Positions 7,699 to 15,085 of a stretch of DNA of 20,541 bases are shown one piece after another. How positions within the stretch are numbered: position 1 is the first letter of the stretch; each line of letters starts with the position of its first letter. Below the pieces are notes generated by a model that did no database searches, was not told where the DNA came from, and saw only the letters and a program-made list of their open reading frames with translations. The DNA is from DASTHS01 sp035718085. GTDB taxonomy: Bacteria > Actinomycetota > Acidimicrobiia > Acidimicrobiales > Palsa-688. The DNA is taken from NCBI GenBank assembly GCA_035718085.1, contig DASTHS010000148.1, positions 1-20,541 of the forward strand. Reading direction: 5' to 3'. The position numbers and the translations under genes were made by a program.

Positions 7699-7733
7699 CC
7701 GGAGGCCGCCGGCCCGCCCGGACGTCGCGCCCG

Positions 7734-8267
7734 CTAGGGGCGGGGCCGGCGGGCCACCGGGCCTCGCGCCCGCACCTGCTCCACCGCCTTCAGCGCCTCC
7801 CGTAGCTCGCCGATCCACTCGCCCTCGTGCTCCCCGACGAGGCGCACGCACCACGCCAGCGCCTCGCTGCGGGTGCGGGCCACGCCAGCGTCGATCAGGG
7901 TGTCGAGCACCCGCCGCTCCGGCATGCGCAGACGGGTCATCACCGGCACGGTGGCGGTGGTGAACGCCACCCGGCAACCCCCGATGGCGGCGGCCCACGA
8001 CACCTTCCTGCCGAAACGGGTCTCGGCGGCGGCAGCGATGGCCATGCGCTCGTCGCGGGTCTGGGCTCGGAACCACGCCAGGCGGGCCTGGTCGCCGTCG
8101 CCGAAGCTGTGGGCGCTCCCCGCTGGCGCGGCCGACAGCACGACGGTGACCAGCACCTCTTCCGCGTCGACCTCGACCACCGCCTCGGCGCCCCAGTCGG
8201 CGGGAAGCTGGGCGGCGAACCAGGCGGCCAGCTCCTCCCGGGCGCCGGCCGGCTCGGAGGATGCCAC
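7734..8267 (-). CDS. Conserved-looking protein with ribbon-helix-helix-like C-terminus
   Basis: A 177-residue protein whose function I do not recognise. Residues about 1-55 form an acidic alpha/beta-looking region. Residues 58-105 contain a basic and aromatic stretch (WFRAQTRDERM, RFGRKVSWAAAIGG). Residues about 108-145, around MTRLRMPERRVLDTLIDAGVARTRSEALAWCVRLV, resemble the strand-helix-helix of CopG/Arc-type DNA-binding proteins, followed by a helix to about 167. A DNA-binding role is therefore possible but unproven. The GTG start is supported by TACCGT ending six bases upstream. It diverges from the flavoprotein at 8291 with only 23 bp between start codons, so it might regulate that gene or itself. 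It is convergent with sufU. Confidence 0.65.
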   Translation of the reverse strand: MASSEPAGAREELAAWFAAQLPADWGAEAVVEVDAEEVLVTVVLSAAPAGSAHSFGDGDQARLAWFRAQTRDERMAIAAAAETRFGRKVSWAAAIGGCRVAFTTATVPVMTRLRMPERRVLDTLIDAGVARTRSEALAWCVRLVGEHEGEWIGELREALKAVEQVRARGPVARRPRP

Positions 8268-8273
8268 CGGTCA

Positions 8274-8283
8274 ACGGTAGCTT
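8274..8283. promoter_or_regulatory. Two overlapping back-to-back leaderless -10 elements
   Basis: On the plus strand TAGCTT (8278-8283) ends seven bases before the GTG at 8291. On the minus strand TACCGT (forward 8274-8279) ends six bases before the GTG at 8267. They share the TA at 8278-8279, so two polymerases could not open both promoters at once. The gap between the two start codons is 23 bp and has no room for a conventional leader. Confidence 0.55.
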
Positions 8284-8290
8284 CCGGGCC

Positions 8291-9493
8291 GTGCCCGCCC
8301 CGTCCAGCACCGTCGTCGTCGGCGCCTCCCTCGCCGGCTTGCGCACCGTCGAGGCACTGCGCCGGCTCGGCGAGGACGGGCCCGTGACCGTGGTCGGCGC
8401 AGAGGCCCACCCGCCCTACGACCGGCCGCCGCTGTCGAAGCGGGCCCTCACCGCACTCGAGCGCGACCCCGTCGAGTTGACGGCGCTGGCGGTCGCCGAC
8501 GACCTGGGGGTCGAGTGGCGGCTGGGCACGGCGGCCACCGGCCTCGACCTGGAGCGCCGTCGCGTCGTGCTGGGCGACGACGAGGTGCCCTTCACCCGGC
8601 TGGTCATCGCCACCGGGGCCAGCGCCCGACGGCTGCCCGTCTTCGGCGAGCACAGGGGGGTGCACGTGCTGCGCACCCTCGACGACGCCGTTGCCCTGCG
8701 CGCCGAGCTGCGGACCGGGCCGCGTGTCGCTGTGGTCGGCGCCGGCTTCATCGGCCTCGAGGTGGCGTCGAGCTGCCGCGACCTCGGCCTCGACGTGACG
8801 GTGGTGGAGGCCGCCCGGGTCCCCCTCGAGCTTGCCCTCGGGGCGACCATCGGGGCCCGCGTCGCCGGCCGCCACCGCGACGCGGGGGTCCGCCTCGAGA
8901 CGGGGGTCGCGGTCGCCGACGTGATCGGCACGGGCCGGGTGGAAGCCCTCGAGCTCGGCGACGGCCGGCGGATCGCCGCCGACGTGGTGGTCGTCGGCAT
9001 CGGCGTCGCCCCCGCCACGAGCTGGCTCGACGGCTCGGGCGTCGACCTCGACGACGGGGTGCGCTGCGACAGCCGGCTGCGGGTGCTGCGCGGGGGGCGG
9101 CCCATGCCCGAGGTGGTGGCCGCGGGCGACGTGGCCCGCTGGCAGCACCCGGTGACCGGACGCCCGGTGCGCGTCGAGCACTGGACCAACGCCGTCGAGC
9201 AGGGCGACGCCGCCGCCCGCACGCTCCTCGGTGGCGACGCCGCCCCACCCTTCGCCCCGGTGCCCTACTTCTGGTCGGACCAGCTCGGCGCCAAGCTGCA
9301 GATGCTCGGCACCACCGATCCCGGCGACGAGGTCGCCGTGCTCGACGACGACGGCACGGGCTCCCGGTGGCTGGCCGCCTACGGGCGCGACGGCCGGACC
9401 GTCGCCGCGGTGGGCTCGTCGCGCGCTGCGAAGCTCATGCGGCTCCGCCCGGCCATCGAGCAGGGCAGCCCGTTCCCGCCCCCGCTGCCCTGA
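8291..9493 (+). CDS. FAD-dependent oxidoreductase, ferredoxin-reductase type
   Basis: A 400-residue two-dinucleotide-domain flavoprotein. The FAD motif VVVGASLAGL is at residues 8-17, and the NAD(P)H motif VGAGFIGLEVA starts at about 149. VVAAGDVA is the second FAD contact near 275. PPYDRPPLSK near residue 40 and the C-terminal WSDQLGAKLQMLG are typical of the rhodocoxin/putidaredoxin reductase group, which passes electrons from NAD(P)H to a ferredoxin. There is no CxxC redox pair, so it is not a disulfide reductase. No cytochrome P450 or dedicated ferredoxin is adjacent; the Rieske protein at 18597 is too far away to assign as partner. The GTG at 8291 is chosen because TAGCTT ends seven bases before it; an in-frame ATG at 8261 would overlap the divergent gene. 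Confidence 0.9.
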   Translation: MPAPSSTVVVGASLAGLRTVEALRRLGEDGPVTVVGAEAHPPYDRPPLSKRALTALERDPVELTALAVADDLGVEWRLGTAATGLDLERRRVVLGDDEVPFTRLVIATGASARRLPVFGEHRGVHVLRTLDDAVALRAELRTGPRVAVVGAGFIGLEVASSCRDLGLDVTVVEAARVPLELALGATIGARVAGRHRDAGVRLETGVAVADVIGTGRVEALELGDGRRIAADVVVVGIGVAPATSWLDGSGVDLDDGVRCDSRLRVLRGGRPMPEVVAAGDVARWQHPVTGRPVRVEHWTNAVEQGDAAARTLLGGDAAPPFAPVPYFWSDQLGAKLQMLGTTDPGDEVAVLDDDGTGSRWLAAYGRDGRTVAAVGSSRAAKLMRLRPAIEQGSPFPPPLP

Positions 9494-9530
9494 CCCACCG
9501 AACCAGTCCACCGATCGACCGATCCACCGA

Positions 9531-9549
9531 CCCGGCGGCCGGGCCGGCC
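9531..9549. terminator. Possible hairpin between convergent genes
   Basis: The 70-bp gap between the flavoprotein and the DUF3039 gene has a GC-rich inverted repeat, GGCCGG (9537-9542) with CCGGCC (9544-9549), plus an overlapping CCCGG/CCGGG pair (9531-9543). The upstream part contains imperfect ACCGATC repeats (9510-9530). There is no T tract, so termination is only a guess. Confidence 0.2.
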
Positions 9550-9563
9550 CTGTCGGGCGGTGG

Positions 9564-9839
9564 CTAGGAGGCCGGCACCGCCCAGCCCATCGACTCGGCG
9601 ATGTCGCGGCACGTCGGGCAGAGCGGGTACTTCTTCGGATCGCGACCCGGCACCCAGATCTTGCCGCAGAGCGCCTTGACCGCCGTGCCGTTGACGACGC
9701 CCTCGACCACCGAGTTGCCGGCCGAGACGAACTCGCCCTCGTCGGTGGTGACGCCCTCGAGCACGATGTGGGCCATGCGCTCGTGGTCGCCGTCGAGCAG
9801 CGGGTCGGACCTGACCGGGGCGACGTCGATGTCGGTCAT
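9564..9839 (-). CDS. DUF3039 family protein
   Basis: A 91-residue soluble protein of a family found mainly in actinobacteria and without known function. The family core is clear in the second half: ALCGKIWVPGRDPKKYPLCPTCRDIAESMGW. It holds one cysteine before the basic loop and a CPTC pair after it, which together could bind zinc or another metal; this is inference from spacing. The N-terminal half is acidic and has no motif I know. The ATG at 9839 is preceded by TACCCT ending six bases upstream, with no ribosome binding site, so the mRNA is probably leaderless. It diverges from the thiolase and is convergent with the flavoprotein gene. Confidence 0.85.
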   Translation of the reverse strand: MTDIDVAPVRSDPLLDGDHERMAHIVLEGVTTDEGEFVSAGNSVVEGVVNGTAVKALCGKIWVPGRDPKKYPLCPTCRDIAESMGWAVPAS

Positions 9840-9845
9840 GGCACG

Positions 9846-9851
9846 AGGGTA
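9846..9851 (-). promoter_or_regulatory. Leaderless -10 element of the DUF3039 gene
   Basis: Read on the minus strand, TACCCT ends six bases before the ATG at 9839. It belongs to the recurrent TANNNT pattern in this window. No clear -35 is seen. Confidence 0.5.
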
Positions 9852-9908
9852 GTGCGGGACCGGGAGCGGGCCGCGCCCCCGGACGGGTGGGCCCGCACCG
9901 GGTGCCGA

Positions 9909-9914
9909 TAGCCT
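9909..9914 (+). promoter_or_regulatory. Probable -10 element of the thiolase gene
   Basis: TAGCCT within CCGATAGCCT lies 48 bases before the ATG at 9963, leaving a leader of about 40 bases. That leader carries a strong ribosome binding site, AGGAGG (9952-9957), five bases before the ATG. The same CCGATAGCCT string appears before the cyclase gene at 12627-12636, also ahead of a leader with a ribosome binding site. Confidence 0.4.
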
Positions 9915-9962
9915 CGTGGGGGTCCACCGCCGGCCGGCGGTGCCGCACTCTAGGAGGCCCGC

Positions 9963-11171
9963 ATGCCCGAGGCAGTCATCGTCGCAACCGCCCGCAGCCC
10001 GATCGGTCGGGCGTTCAAGGGGTCGCTCACGACCCTGCGCCCCGACGACATGGCCGCCCAGGTGGTCAAGGCCCTGCTGGCCAAGGTTCCCGAGCTCGAC
10101 CCGACCCTGATCGAAGACCTGCTGATGGGGTGCGGCCAGCCGTCGGGGGAGGCCGGCTACAACATCGCCCGGGTCACCGCCCTGCTCGCCGGGCTCCCCG
10201 ACGTCCCCGGCGTGACGGTCAACCGCTACTGCTCGTCGTCGCTGCAGACCATCCGCATGGCGGCCCACGCCATCAAGGCCGGCGAGGGCGACGTGTTCGT
10301 GGCCGCCGGCGTGGAGGCGGTCAGCCGCTTCGCCAGCGGCATGGCCGACAGCGGCAACACCACCAACCCGGTGTTCTCCGGCGCCCAAGAGCGCAGCGCC
10401 CAGCGCTCGCTCGGCGGCGACGCCCCGTGGAGCCCGCCCGCCGGGCTGCCCGACATCTACATCGCCATGGGCCAGACGGCCGAGAACGTGCGCGAGGTGG
10501 AGGGCGTCACCCGCCGGGAGATGGACGAGTTCGCCGCGCTCAGCCAGCAGCGGGCCGTCGCCTCGCAGGAGAACGGCTTCTTCGAGCGGGAGATCTCCCC
10601 GCTGACCCTTGCGGACGGCACGGTCGTGAGCAAGGACGACGGTCCCCGGGCGGGCACGACCGTCGAGAAGCTCTCCGAGCTCAAGCCCGCCTTCCGACCC
10701 GACGGCGAGGTCACCGCCGGCAACTCCTGTCCGCTCAACGACGGCGCCGCCGCCGTGCTGGTGATGTCGGACACCAAGGCACGCCAGCTCGGCATCACCC
10801 CCCTGGCGCGGGTGGTGTCGACGGGCGTGACCGGCCTCAACCCCGAGATCATGGGCCTCGGCCCCGTGGAGGCCTGCCGGATGGCCCTCGCCCGGGCCGG
10901 CATGACCATCGACGACGTCGACATCGTCGAGATCAACGAGGCGTTCGCAGCACAGGTGGTGCCGTCGGCCAAGCACCTCGGCGTCGGCTGGGACAAGCTC
11001 AACCCCAACGGCGGGTCGATCGCCCTCGGCCACCCCTTCGGCATGACCGGCGCCCGGATCATGGCGACGCTGCTCAACGGCCTGGAGGACGCCGACAAGA
11101 CCATCGGCCTCGAGTCGATGTGCGTCGGCGGCGGCCAGGGCATGGCCATGGTCGTCGAACGGCTCAAGTAG
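9963..11171 (+). CDS. Acetyl-CoA acetyltransferase / thiolase family
   Basis: A 402-residue thiolase. It either splits 3-ketoacyl-CoA with CoA in beta-oxidation or condenses two acyl-CoA units. The nucleophilic cysteine is in NRYCSSSLQ (C90), the catalytic histidine in GHPFGMTGAR (H357) and the second cysteine in CVGGGQGMA (C387). The CVGGGQG form, with Q where many biosynthetic thiolases have M, resembles the FadA-like degradative branch, but substrate cannot be assigned. The NEAF loop (EINEAFAAQ) is intact. The start is set by AGGAGG five bases upstream. No FadB-type partner is adjacent; the only other acyl-CoA enzyme is the dehydrogenase at the left edge. A strong terminator follows 56 bp downstream. 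Confidence 0.93.
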   Translation: MPEAVIVATARSPIGRAFKGSLTTLRPDDMAAQVVKALLAKVPELDPTLIEDLLMGCGQPSGEAGYNIARVTALLAGLPDVPGVTVNRYCSSSLQTIRMAAHAIKAGEGDVFVAAGVEAVSRFASGMADSGNTTNPVFSGAQERSAQRSLGGDAPWSPPAGLPDIYIAMGQTAENVREVEGVTRREMDEFAALSQQRAVASQENGFFEREISPLTLADGTVVSKDDGPRAGTTVEKLSELKPAFRPDGEVTAGNSCPLNDGAAAVLVMSDTKARQLGITPLARVVSTGVTGLNPEIMGLGPVEACRMALARAGMTIDDVDIVEINEAFAAQVVPSAKHLGVGWDKLNPNGGSIALGHPFGMTGARIMATLLNGLEDADKTIGLESMCVGGGQGMAMVVERLK

Positions 11172-11227
11172 CGCTCCCCGCCGCCACCGGGCAGGTGGCC
11201 GACCCCAGCGACGGGTCACCCAGATGT

Positions 11228-11266
11228 CCCGAAGGCCCCCGCTGCGGCGGGGGCCTTCGGGGTTTT
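11228..11266 (+). terminator. Strong rho-independent terminator after the thiolase gene
   Basis: A perfect 15-bp stem pairs 11228-11242 with 11247-11261 around a TGCG loop, followed by G and four T (11263-11266). It is the only hairpin in the window with a clear T tract. It should end the thiolase transcript and isolate the NlpC/P60 gene downstream. Confidence 0.88.
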
Positions 11267-11433
11267 CCGGCGGCGGCGAGAAATTCCCTGCATGGGCCGC
11301 TGACCAGCGGGTACGTTCCTCGACGGCGGCACTGAGCGGTCGCCCCAGGCGGAGACGGCACCCTTTTGGTGGGGGTTTGTACTGGTGTGGTCGTGCGCCG
11401 CCCGAAGCCGGCGCGCTACGCTCACCGCCCGTT
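11267..11433 (+). other. 167-bp leader and promoter region of the NlpC/P60 gene
   Basis: This non-coding stretch contains a perfect CCGCTG-AC-CAGCGG inverted repeat (11297-11310). A TACGTT (11312-11317) directly after it could be a -10 for a transcript with a leader of about 110 bases. A second -10-like TACGCT lies at 11417-11422, and a small CACC/GGTG stem at 11359-11371. NlpC/P60 genes of actinobacteria often carry a c-di-AMP riboswitch. I looked for its conserved GGGGGA and GTCAGCTAACCTCG-like blocks and do not find them. Confidence 0.4.
11417..11422 (+). promoter_or_regulatory. Near-leaderless -10 element of the NlpC/P60 gene
   Basis: TACGCT ends eleven bases before the GTG at 11434, so the transcript would have a leader of only about four or five bases. 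No ribosome binding site precedes the GTG, which fits this reading better than the upstream candidate at 11312. Confidence 0.4.
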
Positions 11434-12621
11434 GTGACTACGTGCACGTGGAACTTCCGTCGGCACGCAGCCCACGTCCTGGCCGCAGCCAGCGTCGTCG
11501 CTGCAGGAGCCGGGCTCGCCGCCCCCTCCGCCTCCGCCGACCAGCTATCCGCCCTCCGAGCGCAGGCGCAGGCCGTCGAGGCTCGCATCTCGGCACTCGG
11601 CCAGCAGGAGGCCGCGCTCGCCGAGCAGTTCGACGGCGCCCAGCTCGGCGTGCAGGCCGCCGGCGCCAAGGTCGCCGCAGCTGCCGCCCAGCTCGCCGCC
11701 GCGCAGGCCGCCGCGGCCAAGGCCCGGGCCGTGCTCGGCTCCGCGGCCATCGACGAGTACACCGGCGCGGCGTCGACGCCGACCGTGCACGCCGGCTCGG
11801 CGGGCCTCAGCGGCGCCACGGCCAGCCTGCTGGGCGCCGAGTACGTCGACAGCGTGGCAGCCGATCAGCAGGACGCCCTCGACTCCTACCACCTGGCCAC
11901 CGTGCAGGCCCGCACCGCCCAGGCACAACTCGAGGCGGCCCGCACCGCCGCCCAGGCCCAGGTGGCTCGCCTGGCTGCCGCCCGCAGCGCCGTGCAGGCC
12001 ACGCAGACCCAACTCGAGGGCGTCGAGCGCCAGACGCAGGGGCAGATCGCGACGGTCGTCGCCCAGATCCAGGCCCAGCAGGAGGCCGCGGCCCGCGCCG
12101 CCGCGGCGGCGGCAGCCGCACGGGCTGCGGCCGCCGCCCAGGCCGACGCCGCCGCCCGCGCCCAGGCCGCCCAGGCCGCCCAGGCCGCCGCTGCGACCCG
12201 GGCCCGCCCGGCCGTGGCCGCCGCCCCCGTGTCGACCGTCGCCGCGGTGACGTCGTCGGCTCCCCCGCCCCATGGCGCGGGCGCATCCGGCGCGGTGCAG
12301 GCCGCCCTCTCCCGGGTCGGCGACCCCTACGTGTGGGGCGCTGCCGGCCCGAGCACCTTCGACTGCTCCGGGTTGGTGCAGTGGGCCTACGCCCAGGTGG
12401 GGATCAGCCTGCCCCACTACAGCGGCGCCCAGTACTCCGACGGCACTCGGATCCCGATGTCGGACCTCGAGCCCGGCGACCTGGTGTTCTTCTCGAACCC
12501 GGGCGAGCACGTGGCCATGTACGTCGGCAACGGCGACATCGTCGAGGCGCCGCACACCGGTGCCACCGTGCACGTGGTGCCGATGTACTCCGAGTTCGTG
12601 CAGGCCGTCCGCATCAGCTGA
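11434..12621 (+). CDS. Secreted NlpC/P60 peptidoglycan endopeptidase with coiled coil
   Basis: A 395-residue exported cell-wall hydrolase. Residues 1-35 form a signal peptide: RRH, then a hydrophobic core, ending ASA before DQ. Residues about 36-235 are a long Ala/Gln/Glu-rich coiled coil, like the auto-inhibitory or docking region of RipA/CwlO-type proteins. A Pro/Ala linker leads to the NlpC/P60 domain at about 285-395. Its catalytic cysteine is in FDCSGLVQWAY (C311), the histidine in EHVAMYVG (H359), and a third polar residue is H374 in APHTG. Such enzymes cut the D-Glu to diamino-acid bond in peptide stems and act in cell separation. The GTG at 11434 is the only sensible start that gives a complete signal peptide. 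It stands alone between a terminator and the cyclase gene. Confidence 0.9.
   Translation: MTTCTWNFRRHAAHVLAAASVVAAGAGLAAPSASADQLSALRAQAQAVEARISALGQQEAALAEQFDGAQLGVQAAGAKVAAAAAQLAAAQAAAAKARAVLGSAAIDEYTGAASTPTVHAGSAGLSGATASLLGAEYVDSVAADQQDALDSYHLATVQARTAQAQLEAARTAAQAQVARLAAARSAVQATQTQLEGVERQTQGQIATVVAQIQAQQEAAARAAAAAAAARAAAAAQADAAARAQAAQAAQAAAATRARPAVAAAPVSTVAAVTSSAPPPHGAGASGAVQAALSRVGDPYVWGAAGPSTFDCSGLVQWAYAQVGISLPHYSGAQYSDGTRIPMSDLEPGDLVFFSNPGEHVAMYVGNGDIVEAPHTGATVHVVPMYSEFVQAVRIS
12161..12187 (+). repeat. Three tandem copies of a 9-bp unit inside the NlpC/P60 gene
   Basis: CCCAGGCCG is repeated exactly at 12161-12169, 12170-12178 and 12179-12187. It encodes the AQAAQAAQA stretch at the end of the coiled coil. 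Copy-number change would keep the reading frame and alter the length of the coiled coil or linker by three residues. Confidence 0.8.
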
Positions 12622-12630
12622 CCCCGCCGA

Positions 12631-12636
12631 TAGCCT
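12631..12636 (+). promoter_or_regulatory. Probable -10 element of the cyclase gene
   Basis: TAGCCT within CCGATAGCCT begins ten bases after the NlpC/P60 stop codon. It would give a leader of about 30 bases carrying GGAGGG (12657-12662), ten bases before the GTG at 12673. The same ten-base string precedes the thiolase gene. Confidence 0.4.
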
Positions 12637-12672
12637 GCGCCCTGCACCGGGGCGCTGGAGGGCCGAGACGAC

Positions 12673-13326
12673 GTGCGGATAGAGCGGTGCTTCGGGTTCG
12701 TCGACCTCTGCGGCTTCACCGCGTTCACCGAACGCCACGGCGACGAGCGGACCGTGGTGGTGTTGGCCGACTTCCGCACCCGGTTGCGTGAGATCGCCGC
12801 CCGTCGTGGCGTGCGGGTCGCCAAGTGGTTGGGCGACGGCGCCATGCTGTCGTCGGCCGATGTGGAGGCGACCGTCGCCATGGTCGTCGAGGTGGCGGCC
12901 CGCTCCGACCCCGATGCGGTGCCCCTGCAGGTGCGCGCCGGGCTCGCCCACGGGGCGGTCATCATGTTCGAGGGCGACGACTACATCGGTCGGGCCACCA
13001 ACGTGGCATCCCGGCTCTGCGACGCCGCCAGCCCCGGCCAGGTGCTCTGCACCCGAGAGGTGGCGAGCCTGGCGCCCCGGTGGGTGGCCAGCGGCGACCC
13101 GGCGCCGTACCGGCTGGCCGGGTTCGACCGGCCCCTCGAGGCGTGCTGCCTCGAGGTCGGCACCGCGGACGACGTGGTCGTCGACCCGCACTGCGGGCTC
13201 CGCCTGCCCGAGGTGACCGGCCTCGCCACCCGCTTCGACGACGGCGGCGCCGTGCACCGCTTCTGCTCCACCGCCTGCGCGGTGGCGTGGGAGCAGGGTC
13301 AGCGCCGGCGAGCCGCCGCCTACTGA
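12673..13326 (+). CDS. Class III nucleotide cyclase domain fused to a YHS-like metal site
   Basis: A 217-residue soluble protein. Residues 5-160 form a class III adenylate/guanylate cyclase homology domain. The metal-binding aspartates are D11 in FVDLCGFTAFTE and D55 in KWLGDGAML; the transition-state pair is N110 and R114 in TNVASRL. All are present, so it is probably active, but ATP versus GTP preference cannot be decided. Residues 171-205 resemble a YHS domain: DPHCGL (C174) and, 24 residues on, FCSTAC (C198, C202), a pattern used to bind metals in heavy-metal proteins. This suggests, but does not show, metal-responsive cyclic nucleotide signalling. There is no membrane segment. GTG at 12673 has GGAGGG ten bases upstream. 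The gene follows NlpC/P60 by 51 bp and has its own likely promoter. Confidence 0.82.
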   Translation: MRIERCFGFVDLCGFTAFTERHGDERTVVVLADFRTRLREIAARRGVRVAKWLGDGAMLSSADVEATVAMVVEVAARSDPDAVPLQVRAGLAHGAVIMFEGDDYIGRATNVASRLCDAASPGQVLCTREVASLAPRWVASGDPAPYRLAGFDRPLEACCLEVGTADDVVVDPHCGLRLPEVTGLATRFDDGGAVHRFCSTACAVAWEQGQRRRAAAY

Positions 13327-13366
13327 TCTGTCCGATACCCGCTGGCCCCGTGCGCCGGCAGTCGGC

Positions 13367-13372
13367 TAGCAA
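13367..13372 (+). promoter_or_regulatory. Possible leaderless -10 element of the ABC exporter operon
   Basis: TAGCAA ends seven bases before the GTG at 13380. It has the TA of the recurrent element but lacks the final T, so it is a weaker match. If the true start is the ATG at 13395, this element would give a leader of about 15 bases with GGAG as ribosome binding site. Confidence 0.35.
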
Positions 13373-13379
13373 GGTCGGC

Positions 13380-14308
<929 letters not shown>

Positions 14309-14309
<1 letters not shown>

Positions 14310-15085
14310 TGCTGCCCGCGCTGCGCACCACCGAGCACCTGTGGCGGGCCTACCGCCGCACCTGGCGGGGCACGGTGATGACGACCTTCCTCAACCCGGT
14401 GCTCTACCTGGCCGCCCTCGGCGTCGGCCTGGGCCGCTTCGTCGACCGCGGTCACCACGCCGCCGTCGCGCTCGGCGGGGCCTCCTACCTGGACTTCGTC
14501 GGCCCCGGGCTGCTGGCCGTCACCGCCATGCAGGTGGCCGTCGGCGAGTCGACCTTCCCGGTGATGGGGGCGGTCAAGTGGCAGAAGACCTACGCCGCCA
14601 TGCTGGCCACGCCGCAGCGGGTCGGCGACGTGCTGGCGGGCCACGTCACCTGGATCGCGGCGCGTGTCGCCACTGCGGTCGCCGCCTACCTGGCCGTGGT
14701 CGCCGCCTTCGGGGCCCTCCACTCCCCGCTCGCCGTGCTGGCCCTGCCCGCCGGGGTGCTCACCGGCATGGCCTTCAGCCTCCCGCTGGTGGGCTACTCG
14801 GTGCGCCTCGACACCGAACAGAGCTTCAACGTCGTGTACCGCCTCGGGATGATCCCGTTGTTCCTGTTCTCCGCGACGTTCTTCCCGCTCTCGTCCCTGC
14901 CGGTCGGCCTCCGCGTCGTCGCCTACGCCACCCCGCTGTGGCACGGGGTCGACCTGTGCCGCACCCTGGCCGACGGCACCGCCACGTGGGGACGGTCGCT
15001 GCTCCACGTCGCCTACCTGGCCGGCCTCGCCGCGCTCGGCGCCCTCAGCGCAGCGCGGGCCTACACGGGCAGGCTGCGCACGTGA
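14309..15085 (+). CDS. ABC-2 type permease, first of a pair (NodJ-like)
   Basis: A 258-residue membrane protein with about six transmembrane segments. It belongs to the ABC-2 permease group, as shown by KWQKTYAAMLATPQRVGDVLAG near 91-112, IPLFLFSATFFPLSSLP near 187-203 and ATPLWHGVDL near 210-219. These motifs match the NodJ-type exporter subunits that pair with NodI-like ATPases. Its ATG overlaps the ATPase stop codon, and it overlaps the next permease by four bases (GTGA). The two permeases share the same motif order but are clearly diverged, which suggests they form a heterodimer around one ATPase. Confidence 0.9.

Noticed and set aside
7728..7742. CGCCC/GGGCG stem between sufU and the convergent gene as a terminator
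   Set aside because: Only five pairs, overlapping the stop codon of the minus-strand gene, with no T tract. Such stems are common by chance at this GC content.
5818..8346. Long minus-strand open frame opposite sufS and sufU
   Set aside because: It is the complement of two well-recognised suf genes and reads as low-complexity His/Gly/Arg sequence. The real minus-strand gene at 7734-8267 uses a different frame.
9510..9530. ACCGATC-type short repeats as the start of a repeat array
   Set aside because: Only two or three imperfect units occur in a 70-bp gap between convergent genes, too few and too short to mean an array.
11164..11425. Small minus-strand open frames through the thiolase terminator and NlpC leader
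   Set aside because: They cross a strong terminator hairpin, have no ribosome binding site or -10 at a useful distance, and encode compositionally biased sequence.
11267..11433. c-di-AMP (ydaO-type) riboswitch before the NlpC/P60 gene
   Set aside because: This gene class often has one, but the conserved blocks of that riboswitch are not present and the pairing pattern does not fit.
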